Assembly: GCA_017522915.1 (NCBI GenBank)
Contig: JAFWXX010000037.1
Coordinates: 1-53,936 of the forward strand
Origin: Bacteroidaceae bacterium
Lineage (GTDB): Bacteria > Bacteroidota > Bacteroidia > Bacteroidales > Bacteroidaceae
DNA: 53,936 nucleotides
Direction: 5' to 3'
Below are positions 1-7,538 of this stretch, one piece after another. A model generated the notes under the pieces. The model did no database searches, was not told where the DNA came from, and was given only the letters and a program-made list of their open reading frames with translations. The position numbers were made by a program, and so were the translations under genes. The first letter of the stretch is position 1. The number at the start of each line of letters is the position of its first letter.

Positions 1-76
1 GAGTGTCTAACTAACAGTCAAACAATCCTCGCACTATTTCCAAAAATCAACCAGGTTTAAGTTGTGAAATTCAACG

Positions 77-360
77 GTGCCGGTTTCTTTTTTAGAATTA
101 CCATTGCTATACGACCGACAAAGGTGATATCCTTAATATCCGTCACCGATAAAGGCTGCGGGTAAGTGAGTGCAATACAAACCCGTTTGTAATTGCACCA
201 CGAACGCAAGCAGACTAGACAAAGTTAAATTACAGCAAACAACCGTTCAAACAGAGGATAAGGAGAGGAATTGTTTGAGCGGTGCATATACTTGATGATG
301 TTTTTCGTGAATAGCGAGTTGTCCTCTCCCCGCTGTTTGAACGAAAAGTTGTTTGAGACA
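77..360. repeat. Dispersed nested inverted-repeat element, copy A
   Basis: This segment matches 47782-47991 almost base for base (4 differences across 227-360). Positions 237-357 fold as nested inverted repeats: AAACAAC with GTTGTTT, CGTTCAAACAG with CTGTTTGAACG, and GGAGAGGA with TCCTCTCC around a loop of about 50 nt. Relative to copy B it carries about 73 extra bases at 154-226. It encodes no recognisable protein. Read on the minus strand, the reading frame shared with copy B is closed by a stop at the insertion. It could be a miniature mobile element or a structured RNA. Confidence 0.7.
154..226. repeat. Hairpin-bearing insertion inside copy A
   Basis: These roughly 73 bases are absent from copy B, where the flanking sequences join directly. 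The insert contains an inverted repeat of about 13 bp per arm: GTGCAATACAAAC, a CC spacer, then GTTTGTAATTGCAC with one bulged base. It looks like a small palindromic insertion or, the other way round, a segment deleted from copy B. No target-site duplication is evident. Confidence 0.55.
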
Positions 361-440
361 CCATCTCAATCCACACCTTTTTGCTATTGAGCCCTTTATC
401 CATGTAACCCCAAAACGTTATCGCTTGCATAAAATAAAAT

Positions 441-465
441 TAGGAAACAATTTCATTGTTTCCTA
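441..465 (-). terminator. Terminator after tRNA-His
   Basis: A perfect 10-bp stem (TAGGAAACAA with TTGTTTCCTA) and 5-nt loop lies 5 bases beyond the tRNA 3' end in its direction of transcription. It is followed on the minus strand by a T-rich run, as expected of an intrinsic terminator. Confidence 0.75.
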
Positions 466-469
466 ACCT

Positions 470-547
470 TGGGGTGGTTGATGGGATTCGAACCCACGAC
501 ATTCAGAACCACAATCTGACGCTCTAACCAGCTGAACTACAACCACC
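470..547 (-). tRNA. tRNA-His (anticodon GTG)
   Basis: The minus strand folds as a full cloverleaf: acceptor stem GTGGTTG with CAACCAC, D arm beginning GTTCAGCTGG, anticodon loop TTGTGGT with anticodon GTG, and T arm GTGGGTTCGAATCCCAT. An extra G at position -1 (547) opposes C73, the identity element of tRNA-His. The 3' CCA is encoded at 470-472. The gene is single and is followed by its own terminator. Confidence 0.95.
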
Positions 548-712
548 ATGTATCTTTGATTTCTCAAAGTGCTGCAAAGGTATAACCTTTTTTCTTACCA
601 TGCAAGTTTTATCGGCTCTTTTTTTAAGAGATATCTGTTATGGACTGTTAAATAGCTGCAATTGTGCGCTAATATCCTCTTTTTTCTCTACCTTTATCAA
701 AAATTGAAAGAA

Positions 713-1180
713 ATGAAACACGTACAATTATCGATATCCCTTTTTTTGGCAATGTTCCTTCTTATTCCGGCAGAAGCAATCTCGCAAAAGCAGAACAAGA
801 AAGACAAAATCGAGCAGCCCGAATATCCGGGAGGCCTGAGTGCACTTCACAAGTTCATCCAATCCGAAATACGTTATCCCGATGAAGCGAGGCTCAATAA
901 CGAAATGGGTGAGGTTCTCGTGGGCTTCACTGTCGGCATTGACGGGCATTTGACAGGTGTGCGTGTACTACGTTCCGTCTCAAAATCACTCAACGAGGAG
1001 GCAGTGCGTGTCGTGAGTAAGACCGGTTATTGGTATCCCGGAAAAAAGAACGGAAAGCCGGTGCGTTTCGAAATGTCAATACCCATAAACTTCAAGGTCT
1101 TCTTTGAACATGACAAATTCGTGAACGAAGAAGGAGACGGCTCAACGGTAACAGAAGATGTCCTGAAGGAGATTTTCTAA
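713..1180 (+). CDS. Secreted TonB C-terminal domain protein
   Basis: The 155-residue product begins MKHVQLSISLFLAMF with a signal peptide ending near AEA-ISQ. The rest resembles the TonB C-terminal domain: PEYPGGLSALHKFI, the VGFTVGIDGHLTGVRVLRSV strand segment, LNEEAVRVV and the W-P-G-K-NGKPV motif. Full TonB has a retained N-terminal membrane anchor and a proline-rich linker; both are missing here. It may therefore be a free periplasmic protein rather than an energy transducer. An in-frame ATG at 662 would put 17 residues before the signal peptide, so 713 is preferred. The next gene starts 11 nt downstream, so co-transcription is likely. Confidence 0.8.
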   Translation: MKHVQLSISLFLAMFLLIPAEAISQKQNKKDKIEQPEYPGGLSALHKFIQSEIRYPDEARLNNEMGEVLVGFTVGIDGHLTGVRVLRSVSKSLNEEAVRVVSKTGYWYPGKKNGKPVRFEMSIPINFKVFFEHDKFVNEEGDGSTVTEDVLKEIF

Positions 1181-1191
1181 CCGACAAGGAT

Positions 1192-2358
1192 ATGAAGCTT
1201 CATATTTTCAATCCCGAAAACGATCTCGCGCTTGCCGATGGAGGTGCAAACTATAGCCCTCCGCCGGCAGCGTTGCGTATTGCCTACGACCTTGCTTCGT
1301 TGCCTCTTTGGTTTGCTGATAGGGATAATGCAGTGTTTTTGCCCGATTCTGTTCATGCAGCTTATTGTGCATCGCATTCTGCAGTTTTCGCACTGGCAAC
1401 ACCGTACAGCGACTCTTTAAAGGAAAATATAACAGCTATATGCCCATGGGGATGGAGTCCTCAGATGAAGCGTCGCCTCAAAGCTATGGGCTTTGCCGAC
1501 AATCTTCTCCCTGCCGATGAAAAGATAAGCAAGCTTCGTGAGTTGTCAAATCGCAAAACAGCAATTCATCTATTGGAAACTCTTAGGGAACGCGGAACAG
1601 ACATTCCCGATATACCTCTTTATCTTACATCTCCCGAAGATGTCGCTGCCTTTGTCAGTAGCATGCCACGCAGTGTGGTCAAGGCTCCCTGGTCGGGTAG
1701 CGGAAAGGGCATTATGTGGGGCTTGGGCCATGTGGAAGTCCCTTTAGAGAATTTCTACAAAGGCATTATAAAGCGTCAGGGCGGGGTTGTGTGCGAGCGT
1801 TATTTGGATTCGATACAGGAGTTTGCCATGGAGTTCCTCGCATCTGACGAAGGGGGCTCCTTTGCCGGATATTCTCTTTTTGAGTCGGAAAAAGGAGGCT
1901 ATTCGGGAAACCTGCTTGCACCTGATGCCCGATTGGAGCAAACCCTCTCACAGCATATTCCTCTTGAAACCATAAGGAATCTCCGTGAGACTCTTCTTGA
2001 CGTGCTATCCTCCTTGCTGAGCGGCTCAGGATACAACGGCTATCTTGGCGTAGATATGATGATATATCGTGATGCAGTTGGGAAAGTACGCCTTAATCCT
2101 TGCATGGAGATTAACCTGCGCATGAATATGGGTGTGGCTGCACGTTTGATATACGACCGCCATGTCCTCCCTGGCAAACGCGGACATTTCTCTGTGAAGT
2201 TCCACAAGAAGCCGGGTGATGCGTTAAATGAACATCTACATAATACAGCCGAATATCCGGCCGTGTTCGATAGCGGCCGCATTTCGAGCGGTTATCTGCC
2301 TCTTTCTCCTGTCGGCCCGGAGAGCAGATACATGGCATATATTGTTGTTGATGAATGA
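1192..2358 (+). CDS. ATP-grasp-like protein, substrate unknown
   Basis: The 388-residue cytosolic protein starts MKLHIFNPENDLALADGG. Mid-protein it has a glycine-rich nucleotide-binding stretch, VVKAPWSGSGKGI (about residues 163-175), and later NPCMEINLRMNMG, which resembles the metal-binding E-x-N segment closing an ATP-grasp fold. That supports an ATP-dependent carboxylate-amine or peptide ligase-like activity, but the substrate cannot be read from the sequence. No signal peptide or membrane helix is seen. It sits between a TonB-C protein and an aminopeptidase, which gives no pathway hint. The ATP-grasp assignment is by motif only. Confidence 0.6.
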   Translation: MKLHIFNPENDLALADGGANYSPPPAALRIAYDLASLPLWFADRDNAVFLPDSVHAAYCASHSAVFALATPYSDSLKENITAICPWGWSPQMKRRLKAMGFADNLLPADEKISKLRELSNRKTAIHLLETLRERGTDIPDIPLYLTSPEDVAAFVSSMPRSVVKAPWSGSGKGIMWGLGHVEVPLENFYKGIIKRQGGVVCERYLDSIQEFAMEFLASDEGGSFAGYSLFESEKGGYSGNLLAPDARLEQTLSQHIPLETIRNLRETLLDVLSSLLSGSGYNGYLGVDMMIYRDAVGKVRLNPCMEINLRMNMGVAARLIYDRHVLPGKRGHFSVKFHKKPGDALNEHLHNTAEYPAVFDSGRISSGYLPLSPVGPESRYMAYIVVDE

Positions 2359-2457
2359 GAATGCTTGTTAATATAGCATATATTCTTCTGCCGGCAGATA
2401 TGCATTGTCATAAATATTCATTATCTTCGCGTAAACGACAAAAACGGATTACTCTAT

Positions 2458-4239
2458 ATGAACACAATTATCAGGGAACGAGTGGAAAGAATGCGTGCAT
2501 ATATGCGTGCAAACGGTTTCAATGCTTTTGTAGTTGTCAGCAGCGACCCGCATAGCAGCGAGTATGTTGCCGACTGCTGGAAATCACGTGAGTGGATATC
2601 GGGCTTCGACGGTTCTGCAGGAACAGCAGTAATTACTCTTGACAACGCACTCCTATGGACCGATTCGCGATACTGGCTGGCAGCCGAAAAGGCTCTTGAG
2701 GGCACCGGGTACCAGTTGATGAAAGATGGGGACGGCGTGACACCCTCTATTGTGGAGTGGCTATGTGCAAACCTTAATGCAGGCGATGTGGTTGCTGTTG
2801 ACGGAACAGTATGCTCTGTAGTTGAAACCAATGCCTGGCGAGGCCCGTTTTCTGTAAAAGGTATAAAGCTTGAATTTGCGAAAGACCCGTTCGACGAGCT
2901 TTGGACCGGACGTCCGTCGCTTCCTCTTGGTGAAGTGCAGATTATGCCGGAGGAGATTGCCGGTGAGTCGGCAAGGAACAAGTTGGCCCGTTTGCGTGCG
3001 GCTCTTGAGGCAGAAGAGGTTGAAGGAATGCTTGTGACCATGCTCGACGAAGTAGCATGGCTCACAAATCTGCGCGGTTGTGATGTAGAGTACAATCCGG
3101 TTGCAGTTTCGTACATGATTGTAACTCTCGACAAGGCAGTCCTGTATATCGATGAGAGAAAACTGACAGAAGACGTGCTCAAATATTTGGCAGCTCAAGG
3201 TATATCGGTTGCCGGTTATGGCGATGTGTGGCAAGCTCTTAAAGAGTATGACAAGGCTACGATTCTCATGCAGCCATCAAAATGCAATGTTGCAGCAGCG
3301 ATGGCAGTTCCTGCAGAAAGGGCTGTCTTCCGCAACGATTCTCCTGTTGCGAAGATGAAAGCCGTCAAGAACGCTGTGGAGATTGAAGGCTTCAGACGTT
3401 CCATGCTCAGCGAGGGTGTGGCAATGGTAAAATTGCTCAAATGGCTTAAGCCCGCTGTTGAGCAAGGAGGCATAACTGAAATAGACGTAGATAACAAGCT
3501 TACTGCACTGCGCTCGGCTGACAACTCGTTCAAAGGGCTTAGTTTCGCTACAATAGCAGCCTATGGCCCTAATGCAGCAATTGTGCATTATGAGCCGACA
3601 CCGGCCGAACATTCAGTGCTCGAACCTAAAGGTTTCCTGTTGCTCGACTGCGGAGGACAATACCTGTGCGGAACAACAGATGTTACCCGAACCATTGCAT
3701 TGGGCGAGCTTACAGATGAAGAGAAGGCCGATTATACAAGAGTGCTCCGAGGACATATATCACTTGCAATGGCAAAGTTCCCCAAAGGAACTTGTGGCAC
3801 TCAGCTCGATGTCCTTGCGCGTCAATGGCTATGGCAGTCGGGCGAGAATTATCTGCATGGTACAGGGCATGGAGTAGGGCACTTCCTCAATGTTCATGAG
3901 GGGCCTCACCAGATACGCATGAACAATATGCCTGCACATTTGTTGCCGGGCATGACAGTCACTAACGAGCCGGGCCTGTACAAGGCCGGCCGTCATGGCA
4001 TCCGCATAGAGAATACAATGCTTGTAAATGAGTTCTGCGAAACGGAATTCGGCTCTTTCTATGGCCTTGAACCGCTTACCCTATGCCCGATAGATACAAC
4101 ACCCGTCGTTCCTGAATTGCTCGGTGACGAGGCGCGTTGCTATCTCAACCGTTATCACGCCATGGTATTCGAGATGCTTTCTCCGTATCTTGCCGGTGAT
4201 GAACTTGAGTTCCTGAAAGATGCATGCAAGGCTATTTGA
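2458..4239 (+). CDS. pepP: Xaa-Pro aminopeptidase (M24B)
   Basis: This 593-residue protein has the two creatinase-like N-terminal domains (including WISGFDGSAGTAVI and LLWTDSRYW) followed by a pita-bread M24 catalytic domain. Metal ligands are visible: D397 in LLLDCGG, D408 in GTTDVTRT, H471 in HGTGHGVGHF, E504 in NEPGLY and E518 in IRIENTM. The family removes the N-terminal residue from peptides with proline at position two. The length matches the long three-domain eukaryote-like class rather than the roughly 440-residue E. coli enzyme. There is no signal peptide, so it acts in the cytosol on peptides. Confidence 0.93.
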   Translation: MNTIIRERVERMRAYMRANGFNAFVVVSSDPHSSEYVADCWKSREWISGFDGSAGTAVITLDNALLWTDSRYWLAAEKALEGTGYQLMKDGDGVTPSIVEWLCANLNAGDVVAVDGTVCSVVETNAWRGPFSVKGIKLEFAKDPFDELWTGRPSLPLGEVQIMPEEIAGESARNKLARLRAALEAEEVEGMLVTMLDEVAWLTNLRGCDVEYNPVAVSYMIVTLDKAVLYIDERKLTEDVLKYLAAQGISVAGYGDVWQALKEYDKATILMQPSKCNVAAAMAVPAERAVFRNDSPVAKMKAVKNAVEIEGFRRSMLSEGVAMVKLLKWLKPAVEQGGITEIDVDNKLTALRSADNSFKGLSFATIAAYGPNAAIVHYEPTPAEHSVLEPKGFLLLDCGGQYLCGTTDVTRTIALGELTDEEKADYTRVLRGHISLAMAKFPKGTCGTQLDVLARQWLWQSGENYLHGTGHGVGHFLNVHEGPHQIRMNNMPAHLLPGMTVTNEPGLYKAGRHGIRIENTMLVNEFCETEFGSFYGLEPLTLCPIDTTPVVPELLGDEARCYLNRYHAMVFEMLSPYLAGDELEFLKDACKAI

Positions 4240-4254
4240 GAAACTTGTATAATT

Positions 4255-5025
4255 ATGAACAGGATTTTTCTTTTCGCACTGCTGTCGCTGCTTGTCTCTT
4301 GCGTTACGCAAGAGAAGGTTCAGCATGCTACGCTCATAGCGCATGCCGGCGGTGCGGTAGGAGACTCCTTATATACAAACTCCCGTGAGTCTCTCGACTC
4401 GGCATTGGCAAAAGGTTACAAGTATATTGAACTGGACCTGCAGTTCACAAGCGACAGCGTGCTTGTAGCAGCCCATTCATGGGAGGAGTTCAACAAATGG
4501 ACCGGTTTCCCTCAAGACAGTTGCAATGCACCCCGGCTCGACGATTTCAAGAAACGTCTAATTCATGGCCGATACACCCCCTTGACTGCTGCAGAGATAA
4601 ACAGTTTCTTTACGCAGCACGACTCTTTGTTTCTTGTAACCGACAAGGTGTCCGACCCAGCGGTGCTTGCCGAATATTTCCCTGAACTGAAGGAACGTAT
4701 GGTTGTAGAGGCTTTCTGTTACGACCATTACACAAAGTTGCGCCGCGAGGGCTATCATCTGGTTCTCTATTCATGCATGGCAACAGACCTCGGCAGTGCA
4801 CTCGTCAAGAATCTTCTTTTCGACAAGCTGTTCAAAGGCGAGCGTATCGAGTGGGTTGCTTTGCATACAAGCGGTCTTGATTATGGAATGTTCAGGTTTC
4901 TTAATAGAGTAAGGCGTTTCAATCTGGCACTTTTTACTGTCGATAGCCTTGATGAGATAGATGAGAAGTTCCGCAAAAGGGCCAGGCTCATATACACGAA
5001 TAAACTTTTGCCTGCAAGCAATTGA
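4255..5025 (+). CDS. GDPD-like phosphodiesterase lipoprotein
   Basis: A 256-residue protein with lipobox LLVSC after a short hydrophobic leader, so probably anchored in a membrane. The N-terminal region follows the glycerophosphodiester phosphodiesterase barrel: LIAHAGGAVGDSLYTNSRES, then YIELDLQFTSDSVLVAAHS with the E-x-D pair and a second His. The usual H-R-G motif reads H-A-G-G, so the conserved Arg is missing and activity on classical glycerophosphodiesters is uncertain. It starts 15 nt after pepP. A divergent GDPD/PLC-like superfamily member is the safest call. Confidence 0.7.
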   Translation: MNRIFLFALLSLLVSCVTQEKVQHATLIAHAGGAVGDSLYTNSRESLDSALAKGYKYIELDLQFTSDSVLVAAHSWEEFNKWTGFPQDSCNAPRLDDFKKRLIHGRYTPLTAAEINSFFTQHDSLFLVTDKVSDPAVLAEYFPELKERMVVEAFCYDHYTKLRREGYHLVLYSCMATDLGSALVKNLLFDKLFKGERIEWVALHTSGLDYGMFRFLNRVRRFNLALFTVDSLDEIDEKFRKRARLIYTNKLLPASN

Positions 5026-5127
5026 TGTTGCAAAGTCAGTAGCTGTAGAATTGTTCAACTGCTCCTGTGAATCTCTTTATCGGAGCCTCGCGAAGCGATG
5101 AGGGGCTGAATAGGGTTGAATAAAGGT

Positions 5128-5625
5128 TTATTCCTCGCTTTCGGGGGTATGCAGTATGAGCGTGGTTGCTCCAAGAGTAATTATGGCCCCGTCCTCGATG
5201 AGCAGCCTTTCCCTGTTGCCCAGTATCCGGTTCATCACGAATGTACCTGTTACGCTCTGGTTGTCGCGTATGGTATATGTCAGTTCGCCATTGTAACCGC
5301 GTTTCACGTTTATTATGCAGTGACGGCGGTCCATGCTGGGGTCGCTTGTCTCAATAGGGTGGGAGATTACCGTTCCTTTGTTGTATCGGCCGAACATGTT
5401 GTCGCCTTCGGAAAGAGGAATTACCTGCTTGTAGCAGAATGTGTTCTCAATTACAACGATATGCCCGAAATCTTCGGTCTGTATATCCTCGTCATTCTCT
5501 CCAATGCGTATCGTAAAGCTTTTGCGGCAATGTTCGCATTCGAATACAAGCGACTGACCCTCTTTGTAAGAGGATGCGTCAAAGTCTATGGCATGGTCGC
5601 ATTTGGGGCAGATAATCTTGCTCAT
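5128..5625 (-). CDS. Zinc-ribbon/FHA domain protein
   Basis: The 165-residue protein begins MSKIICPKCDHAIDF. Two Cys pairs (CPKC and CEHC) form a zinc ribbon at residues 6-35. A forkhead-associated domain fills the C-terminal half, with MFGRYNKG, SMDRRHCII and QSVTGTFVMN; these correspond to the GR, S-x-x-H and G-T-x-x-N phosphothreonine-binding signatures. It starts 8 nt after the stop of the HU-like/SPOR gene, so they form an operon. An in-frame ATG at 5652 would overlap that gene, and 5625 gives a normal zinc-ribbon start. It presumably binds a Thr-phosphorylated partner; no kinase gene is in the window. Confidence 0.85.
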   Translation of the reverse strand: MSKIICPKCDHAIDFDASSYKEGQSLVFECEHCRKSFTIRIGENDEDIQTEDFGHIVVIENTFCYKQVIPLSEGDNMFGRYNKGTVISHPIETSDPSMDRRHCIINVKRGYNGELTYTIRDNQSVTGTFVMNRILGNRERLLIEDGAIITLGATTLILHTPESEE

Positions 5626-5633
5626 TGATATTG

Positions 5634-6662
5634 TCAGCGTTTTAGAACCCACGCATCGGGGAATGTCTTCTTTATTCGTGCAAGAGCAATGTTGGCATCC
5701 TTTTCGTTGCTGAAGCTCTCTACTGCAATACGGAATCTGCGGTCACCCTCGACTACGCTGTATTCAGTATCCATCTTGTGTGACAGTTCCTTGATTGCAC
5801 GCTGCGCACCCTTGGCACTCGGCATGCTTCCTACTATAATGTGGAATGTTGCACATTCTTCTGCCCTTACGGATTCGGCTTCATTGATTGGAGCTGCATC
5901 GGCAGGCTCTGCTGCTGATACCTCTTCTTCTGCAGCAACCGGTTTCGCTGTTTCAGCAGAAACAACCTCCTCTGCGGTTATGATTTTTTCTGTAGCCGTG
6001 TCTGCTACAGGCGCAATCTCACAACTGCTCTCCTTTGTAAATGTCAATGGCGCTTCAACCATAAAGGAAGAGGGCCCCTTGCTCTTTGGCGCAATGCCTG
6101 TAAACGAAGCCTGCATTCCTGGGTCGTATGCACTGTCGCTCACCGGTGTCACAAAGAAGAATGCCAGAATTATAGCAGCAGCTGCTGCGACATATCTGCC
6201 GAAGTCGTGTCTCTTTATAACAATATCCTTCTTTTCGCATTGGCTGAGCAATGGCATCACAAGAGGCTCGAAACCGAAGTTCTTTGGGTCGTCGATGCCG
6301 TCGTTTCCCGGCTCAAAGGCTATTTCGCCGTTTATGTTCATGGAAAAAGTGCCGAGCTCTCCAAAACGGAATGTTCCTTTTCGGGAAAGAGAATGGCGCA
6401 GTCTTGCAATATCCTTTTCAAGGAGATTGCAGGCATCTTCATACGACAGGGTAGTGTCATTGAGATATTCCGACAGAAGAAGCGCATCGTCAACGGTAAC
6501 CTGCGGGTTGAATCCCAAAGTGCGGTGCGGAGGCATGAAAATCTGCTCCTCTGCGTTGTACGAAGCCGGTACATCATGAGCAAGAAATGCTCCCATGCCT
6601 GGCATTATCACGCAGTTATGACGTGCGACTAATCGGGTTATGTTGCTAATCAATTTTTCCAC
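5634..6662 (-). CDS. HU-like/SPOR membrane protein
   Basis: This 342-residue protein has three parts. An N-terminal HU/IHF-like (HU-CCDC81 type) region of about 130 residues includes LVARHNCVIMPGMGAFLAHD and GTFRFGELGTF. One membrane helix follows (YVAAAAAIILAFFFVTP, about residues 157-173). After a low-complexity Ala/Glu linker comes a C-terminal SPOR domain (TFHIIVGSMPSAKGAQRAI to FPDAWVLKR). SPOR domains bind denuded septal peptidoglycan, which would place the C-terminus in the periplasm. The start is GTG, and a -7 promoter box lies only 4 nt upstream. The linked FHA gene suggests a phospho-regulated cell-envelope or division role (inference). Confidence 0.8.
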   Translation of the reverse strand: MEKLISNITRLVARHNCVIMPGMGAFLAHDVPASYNAEEQIFMPPHRTLGFNPQVTVDDALLLSEYLNDTTLSYEDACNLLEKDIARLRHSLSRKGTFRFGELGTFSMNINGEIAFEPGNDGIDDPKNFGFEPLVMPLLSQCEKKDIVIKRHDFGRYVAAAAAIILAFFFVTPVSDSAYDPGMQASFTGIAPKSKGPSSFMVEAPLTFTKESSCEIAPVADTATEKIITAEEVVSAETAKPVAAEEEVSAAEPADAAPINEAESVRAEECATFHIIVGSMPSAKGAQRAIKELSHKMDTEYSVVEGDRRFRIAVESFSNEKDANIALARIKKTFPDAWVLKR

Positions 6663-6666
6663 GAAG

Positions 6667-6674
6667 CAAATTTA
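6667..6674 (-). promoter_or_regulatory. -7 box for the HU-like/SPOR operon
   Basis: The minus strand reads TAAATTTG, matching Bacteroidetes -7 consensus TAnnTTTG exactly. No convincing -33 element is seen. Transcription would begin near 6660, at the GTG start codon, so the mRNA may be leaderless or nearly so. Confidence 0.4.
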
Positions 6675-6743
6675 ATAAAAAAATGGATGTTCAGCTAGCT
6701 TTCTTCTCAAAAAAACATCTGTCAGGAACAAATATATTCTCAG

Positions 6744-6777
6744 TTTGCTGCAATACCTCTGTTTATGTTTATATTTG
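6744..6777 (+). promoter_or_regulatory. Promoter of the small secreted protein gene
   Basis: TTTG at 6744-6747 and TATATTTG at 6770-6777 are separated by 22 nt, close to the Bacteroidetes sigma-ABfr spacing. Predicted start near 6783 gives a leader of about 20 nt before ATG at 6805. Confidence 0.6.
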
Positions 6778-6804
6778 CATATTGTATGTGTAATTTTAGT
6801 AAAA

Positions 6805-7194
6805 ATGAAAAAACGGTTTATATTTTTTATAATACTATTCTTTGTAGGCGTTTCACCAATAGCAGTAATGGGTTCTGTTTCAGGAATAGGGTTATATGTG
6901 ACCGATGAGCAGGAACTTATTGAAGAAGGCAACAGAATTCTTGAGGAGATTAAGGAACTGGAGTGTCGTGTTGCCGAGTCGGAAACTGCTGAGGAGATAA
7001 AAGAGATAAAGGAGAGAATGGAGCGTTTGCTGAAGAGCACATACAAGAAATACGAAAAGGACATAGCACGCATTGTTGAAAAAGGCAAGAACGGTTGCGA
7101 GGAACTGAAGCAACTGTTCAACGATATTGAAAAGGCAATACGCTCATTTGCAAAGACAGTAAAAGACAAACTTGTTTCACTCTCCTTGTCATAA
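6805..7194 (+). CDS. Small secreted helical protein, unknown
   Basis: I do not recognise this family. The 129-residue product starts MKKRFIFFIILFFVGVSPI with a signal peptide or membrane anchor. The remainder is strongly charged and helical, with a Glu/Lys-rich coiled-coil-like run (EEIKEIKERMERLLKSTYKK) and two cysteines (in ELECRV and KNGCEE). An upstream in-frame ATG at 6745 overlaps the promoter, so 6805 is preferred. It has its own promoter and a strong terminator, so it is monocistronic. A periplasmic or surface-exposed helical protein is all that can be said. Confidence 0.65.
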   Translation: MKKRFIFFIILFFVGVSPIAVMGSVSGIGLYVTDEQELIEEGNRILEEIKELECRVAESETAEEIKEIKERMERLLKSTYKKYEKDIARIVEKGKNGCEELKQLFNDIEKAIRSFAKTVKDKLVSLSLS

Positions 7195-7250
7195 CATCTA
7201 TTCTAAATAGTCATGCTATTTCGTAAGAAAGTAAAGAATAGTTTGGAGAT

Positions 7251-7290
7251 AAAAATCAGCCGCAGAGTCCGAGGCTCTGCGGCTGATTTT
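7251..7290 (+). terminator. Strong intrinsic terminator
   Basis: A 16-bp perfect stem (AAAATCAGCCGCAGAG with its complement) and 7-nt loop ends in TTTT. It lies 57 nt after the small secreted protein gene. The A-tract on the other arm could make it bidirectional. The rest of 7291-7538 holds no gene. Confidence 0.85.
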
Positions 7291-7501
7291 ATATAATTAT
7301 ACAGGTTAGCCGGAGTACTATCCTTACTATAACATCTTTCTCTTTTTAGTTGTCAAAAGTGAAACTATTGTTAAAATGCAGCCCTTTCTGTTAAATAGAC
7401 CGAAAAAACGGCTTGAAATTCTCTTGTGTTCTGTTTGATTCAATATATTTGTTGCAGAAAACATATATGGCAGTTTCTCTTTATAGGGGAAATAACTGTT
7501 A

Positions 7502-7527
7502 ATTTTTGTTCTATAATTAACAAAAAT
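7502..7527. promoter_or_regulatory. Inverted repeat in the htrA leader
   Basis: ATTTTTGTT and AACAAAAAT form a perfect 9-bp inverted repeat around 8 nt, ending 11 nt before the htrA start codon. It could be an operator or a leader hairpin controlling translation; the bound regulator is unknown. Confidence 0.35.
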
Positions 7528-7538
7528 CGGTTAGGATT

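Noticed and set aside
230-430. A 66-codon minus-strand frame ending GCLL
   Set aside because: It covers the nested inverted repeat and has no domain or promoter; it reads through palindromic stems, so it is not supported as a gene.
5116-5628. A 170-codon plus-strand frame
   Set aside because: It is the antisense of the zinc-ribbon/FHA gene, whose protein has clear motifs.
5689-6579. A 296-codon plus-strand frame
   Set aside because: It is antisense to the HU-like/SPOR gene and is Ser/Ala-rich, as expected of a shadow frame.
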